A DNA stretch of 64,000 bases from assembly GCA_947095535.1 (NCBI GenBank), contig OX352772.1, forward strand, positions 49,805,445-49,869,444. Direction: 5' to 3'. The notes under the pieces are model-generated. The model did no database searches. It had not been told where the DNA came from and saw nothing but the letters and a program-made list of their open reading frames with translations. Of this stretch, positions 60,888 to 64,000 are shown piece by piece; position 1 is the first letter of the stretch; every line of letters starts with the position of its first letter. The position numbers were made by a program, and so were the translations under genes. The stretch is from Poecilobothrus nobilitatus (Eukaryota; Arthropoda; Insecta; Diptera; Dolichopodidae).

Positions 60888-61845
60888 TACTATAGATTGC
60901 ATGTATTATATATTGTATAGCTGCACTATAGATATAGTGTTTAAGTTTTTATATAAGGGGCAAAATTTGAACTTTATCTCCATAAATTATTTCAAAAGTA
61001 TTATATATATGTATATAAATATTCCAAAGATTATGTATAGTATTATTAACTTTTCTGTTTTGTAAAATAATTAAAATATTAAATCTAATAAATGAAAATT
61101 AACATAATAAAAACATTTTCTTATTTCTTTGTTTACTAATTTATTCCTTTAAATAATGATAATGATTATATATTTCCTTTTGTTCCTCATTTAAATAATA
61201 ATATTACATTATCTGTCTAAGACTCTAAAGTCTAAATCAAGTCTATCTAAGACTGTATTAAGCATTCTTCAAATTTATTTCGAAATTCAAATTAAGTATA
61301 AATGTAAATTTTTTGTTTATAAAATTCGCAAATTTTTTCAATGCGCATAATTTTAAAATTTATTTCCATTTTTTTTTTTTTATATGTGGCTTAAATAAAT
61401 AGACAAATACGTCGCAAAAAGAATATAATTACCAAAATGATTATTGATTATTTCTATAAATTGAATTTAATGTGTTTTAAAAACGTAAAATACAAAATAA
61501 TTAGGTATATATTCTTAAATTATTCTGCTATGGTCACTTAACTTAAAAAAAAACAAAAGAAAACTATTAGAAAACATATGACCTATAGGCATAATTTTAT
61601 AATCCTGATTAATTAATTTAATAATACATTGTGGTATAATATTTGAATAAGGGTCTATTATCTCAAAATTAAGGAAATAAAATAGGGTATCATTATTATG
61701 ATTGTAATTTGAAGCTTAAATTTAACTACTGCAAATTCTTGAAAATTTATAGGATTCTATCCTTACGTATCCTATCCTATCTAGAGTTTAAGAAACACTT
61801 GAAATTTATTATAATGCGGTGAAAATGATAAAAATTGAAAAAATT
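60888..61845. other. AT-rich intergenic DNA
   Basis: A 62-codon frame at 60877-61065 starts in the TIR element edge and is low-complexity. Nothing is called. Confidence 0.4.
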
Positions 61846-62116
61846 CACACTCTCTCGGTGCGCTTACAGTGTATTTTATACGCTTTTACCCACTAGGCCA
61901 CCGAGACCCCCGACATTTTGTTGTATACCTAAAGTAAAAGTGTGTATTGTATGGCGATATAATTTTTTAGCAAACTTTTGATAGACCCACACTCTCTCGG
62001 TGCACTTACAGCGTATTTTATACACTCTTACCGAGGCCCCCCAAAATTTGTTGTACCCTAAAGTAAAAATGGGTATAGTATGGCGATATAATTTTTTAAC
62101 AAACCTTTGATAGTTT
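61846..62116 (-). repeat. two tandem SINE-head fragments, 142-bp period
   Basis: 61846-61987 and 61988-62116 each contain the minus-strand head of SINE family 1 (GGGGCCTCGGTGGCCTAGTG in the first, internally deleted in the second) up to ACCGAGAGAGTGTG. Each is joined to the same ~70-bp non-SINE segment (AAAGTAAAAGTGTGTATTGT ATGGCGATATAATTTTTT). The 81-codon frame across them is a by-product of the duplication. Confidence 0.8.
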
Positions 62117-62782
62117 CTCAAACAGAAAGTATTTCATTTTTTTTCAAGTTTTTATTTTTTTTTAATAACAGATTTAACTATTTTATATACATTTTTATTT
62201 TATTTATTTTATTTTTTAATCTATATATGTATTAGTTTTTAATTAAATTTTAAACATTACTTGCCGATGCTGGTTTAGCGGATATACCCGTTTGCTCTAC
62301 TACATATTATATACAATGCTGTTTAGTTGTTGTACTAAATGAAGTTTCTGTAGACACATTATTAATATTTATTAAGTGTAGCATATAGTGGATATATAAA
62401 ACAAGCGTTTAGTGCATAGATGTAATAATTTTCATTGAAAAATATTTATTAGAAAAATTAAAAATAATATTGCAGTTTAATAAAAAAAAAACATTTCTAT
62501 TAGTATTAGAAAATAAAGAAAAATAAAATAGTTAACAAAACATAAACATTTATAAAATTAAATCAAAAATATTATTGTAAAAAATTAGAGAACCTAAACA
62601 CTGCGGTATATATACTTTTTTAATTATATACATGCATTGTGAAGATAATATGATTACTTCATTATTCATTCTTATTAGGAGCCTTTTTGTAACAAATATC
62701 CATTCAATAATTTTAACATAATTAATTAATTTTCTGTACATTTTTTTTTTATTTTAATTTAAATTGTAAAATTATTTATTTA
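62117..62782. other. AT-rich intergenic DNA
   Basis: No gene is recognised. The segment ends in a TTTATT run that forms the left target duplication of the next SINE. Confidence 0.4.
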
Positions 62783-62950
62783 TTTATTTTTTTTTTAATG
62801 CATTTCTCTGCCACATGTGGACAAGAAATTACACAACCTTTCCTGTTCAGGCGTAGCTGTAAATGTCGTAAGGGGGGATTCGAACCCACACTGCCTCGGT
62901 GTATACAGCGTATTTTATATGCTCATACCCACAAGGCAACCGAGGCCCCT
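62783..62950 (-). mobile_element. SINE family 1 with 14-bp target duplication
   Basis: A minus-strand copy flanked by AAATTATTTATTTA at 62769-62782 and 62951-62964. Most of the hairpin region (TACGACGTGTGT) has been deleted, so GTAAGGGGGG joins directly to the B-box GATTCGAACCC. The tail lacks the ATAAATG segment present in other copies. The 68-codon frame over it is spurious. Confidence 0.85.
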
Positions 62951-62964
62951 AAATTATTTATTTA

Positions 62965-63245
62965 ATTATTTAATAAAATTTAAAACTCCAAATTTTATGT
63001 TTAGTGACGATTGCATCAATTAAACCCACTTTAAGTAATAATATGTGGTTTGTATAGTGGAGATACAAACTAAAAATATATTTAAAATAACAAAAATTAG
63101 ATTTTTTTTAATTAAATTAATTGAAATACACTTTTTTAATAAGAAATGCTTCTCAGAACTCACTTATTGTTCAAAATTGTTTGCATCAACTTTTATTCTA
63201 TTATGATCGAAAATTATCTTAGACTTTACTTATTAGATTGAAGAG
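62965..63245. other. AT-rich DNA including a minus-strand poly(A) signal
   Basis: TTTATT at 63192-63197 reads AATAAA on the minus strand, about 50 nt downstream of the stop codon of the candidate exon at 63246-63315. Confidence 0.35.
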
Positions 63246-63315
63246 TTAAGAAAACATGGAATCGAGCTGTACATAAGCATCAAATGGTGATGGTGTATCT
63301 GGTTTAATATTCAAC
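63246..63315 (-). CDS. candidate terminal exon of an unrecognised minus-strand gene (partial)
   Basis: On the minus strand a T-rich tract leads to an acceptor-like AAATGAAAG. This is followed by a leftover G and 22 codons, LNIKPDTPSPFDAYVQLDSM then FS, and TAA at 63246-63248. The peptide has ordinary globular-protein composition, unlike the Lys/Phe/Ile-rich random frames around it, and an AATAAA lies about 50 nt downstream. Preceding exons would lie beyond 63.4 kb or outside the window; none was found. I do not recognise the protein. The signal is suggestive, not proven. Confidence 0.35.
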
Positions 63316-64000
63316 CTTTCATTTAAAAAAAAAAATTAAAACTATAAAACATTTAATATTACTTATCTTATTTTATTTAAAAAAAATTGCTTACTCTCCA
63401 CTATACCAGCAACTCTCCACTATATCCACTTTTATCTTATATGGAATTTTTTTTTATTTTGTTGTGAAAAAGGATGACATCTTTTCATAAATTTTAAGGA
63501 AACATATTTTTTATAGTTAAGAATAAAAGACATCTTTTATACATATCATATAATTAAAAATACTATACATTCGTTTTCTAAAAACTTTGCACGGATGTTA
63601 CCTCATTTTTTTTTTTTTTTTTGTTACCTTTGAAATTTATTTCCGATAAGAAATGCAAATCATATCAACCATAAAACCATAATTGTTAAGTAAATTTTAA
63701 TAAGGACAAAAAAGAGTGTGGATGGTTGTTTGAGTCAAAAAGATGATACAATTACCTAACTATTAAGATTTTAATATACAAAAACGTGATAGTATATATA
63801 AAATTAAGGATTAATGAAATTCATTAAAAATTAATGAATTTATAATCACTTTAACATACATACATAAATAATGCAGTCAGTGAGAGGGAGTTTAAAAAAT
63901 CATGAAAGATAAAGGCACATGTAAACCTTTAAGTATAATGTTTTATGAATGTTATAACTAAAATGAATAGAAAACTTAACCAGGAAAATAACCTTGAATT
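63316..64000. other. AT-rich DNA to the window end
   Basis: No exon is recognised. If the exon at 63246-63315 is real, this is its upstream intron on the minus strand. Confidence 0.35.

Noticed and set aside
1..64000. CRISPR array, bacterial operons, rRNA genes
   Set aside because: No regularly spaced identical repeats with unique spacers, no Shine-Dalgarno-led gene clusters and no rRNA signatures; the window is eukaryotic.

Overview
The window is extremely AT-rich animal DNA, packed with homopolymer and TA-dinucleotide runs. It is almost certainly nuclear DNA of an insect, most likely a fly. Spliceosomal introns, a Runt-family terminal exon, an insect-type mariner transposase, tRNA-derived SINEs with poly(A) tails and many decayed LINE fragments all point that way. 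Coding density is very low: two host genes are recognised, and two more short candidate terminal exons are flagged with low confidence.

Layout. 1-6.2 kb is probably the last intron of a Runt-family gene, best matched to lozenge. It holds a 1.29-kb terminal-inverted-repeat (TIR) element whose right end has been tandemly duplicated. The terminal coding exon is at 6248-7071 and ends in the Groucho-recruiting VWRPY motif. From 7.1 to 33.7 kb no host gene is recognised. This stretch holds LINE remnants (9.5, 13.0 and 13.7 kb), copy C of a dispersed repeat (17.7-18.4 kb), a short MITE (19.7 kb), a 900-bp TIR element with a 9-bp target-site duplication (20.2-21.1 kb), SINEs (22.2, 28.2 and 29.9 kb) and a hAT element with a perfect 8-bp duplication (31.6-32.7 kb). 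A complete three-exon gene for the spliceosome protein CWC15 lies at 33894-34782.

From 35 to 64 kb the DNA is again transposon-dominated. There are LINE remnants, five more SINE copies of one family plus tandem fragments, a decayed mariner-like transposase (41.5 kb), a composite TIR element (44.5-45.6 kb) and copies A and B of the hairpin-ended repeat (49.0 and 55.6 kb). An intact mariner-like element (59394-60706) sits inside a second copy of the TIR family seen at 44.5 kb. A short putative terminal exon of a minus-strand gene lies at 63246-63315.

The two recognised genes act in different processes, transcriptional control of cell fate and pre-mRNA splicing, and no operon-like cooperation is implied. 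The main biological interest is the nesting and age structure of the mobile elements: an apparently intact mariner, SINE copies with readable target-site duplications, and short repeat modules shared by otherwise different TIR elements. No CRISPR array, rRNA gene or canonical functional tRNA gene was found.
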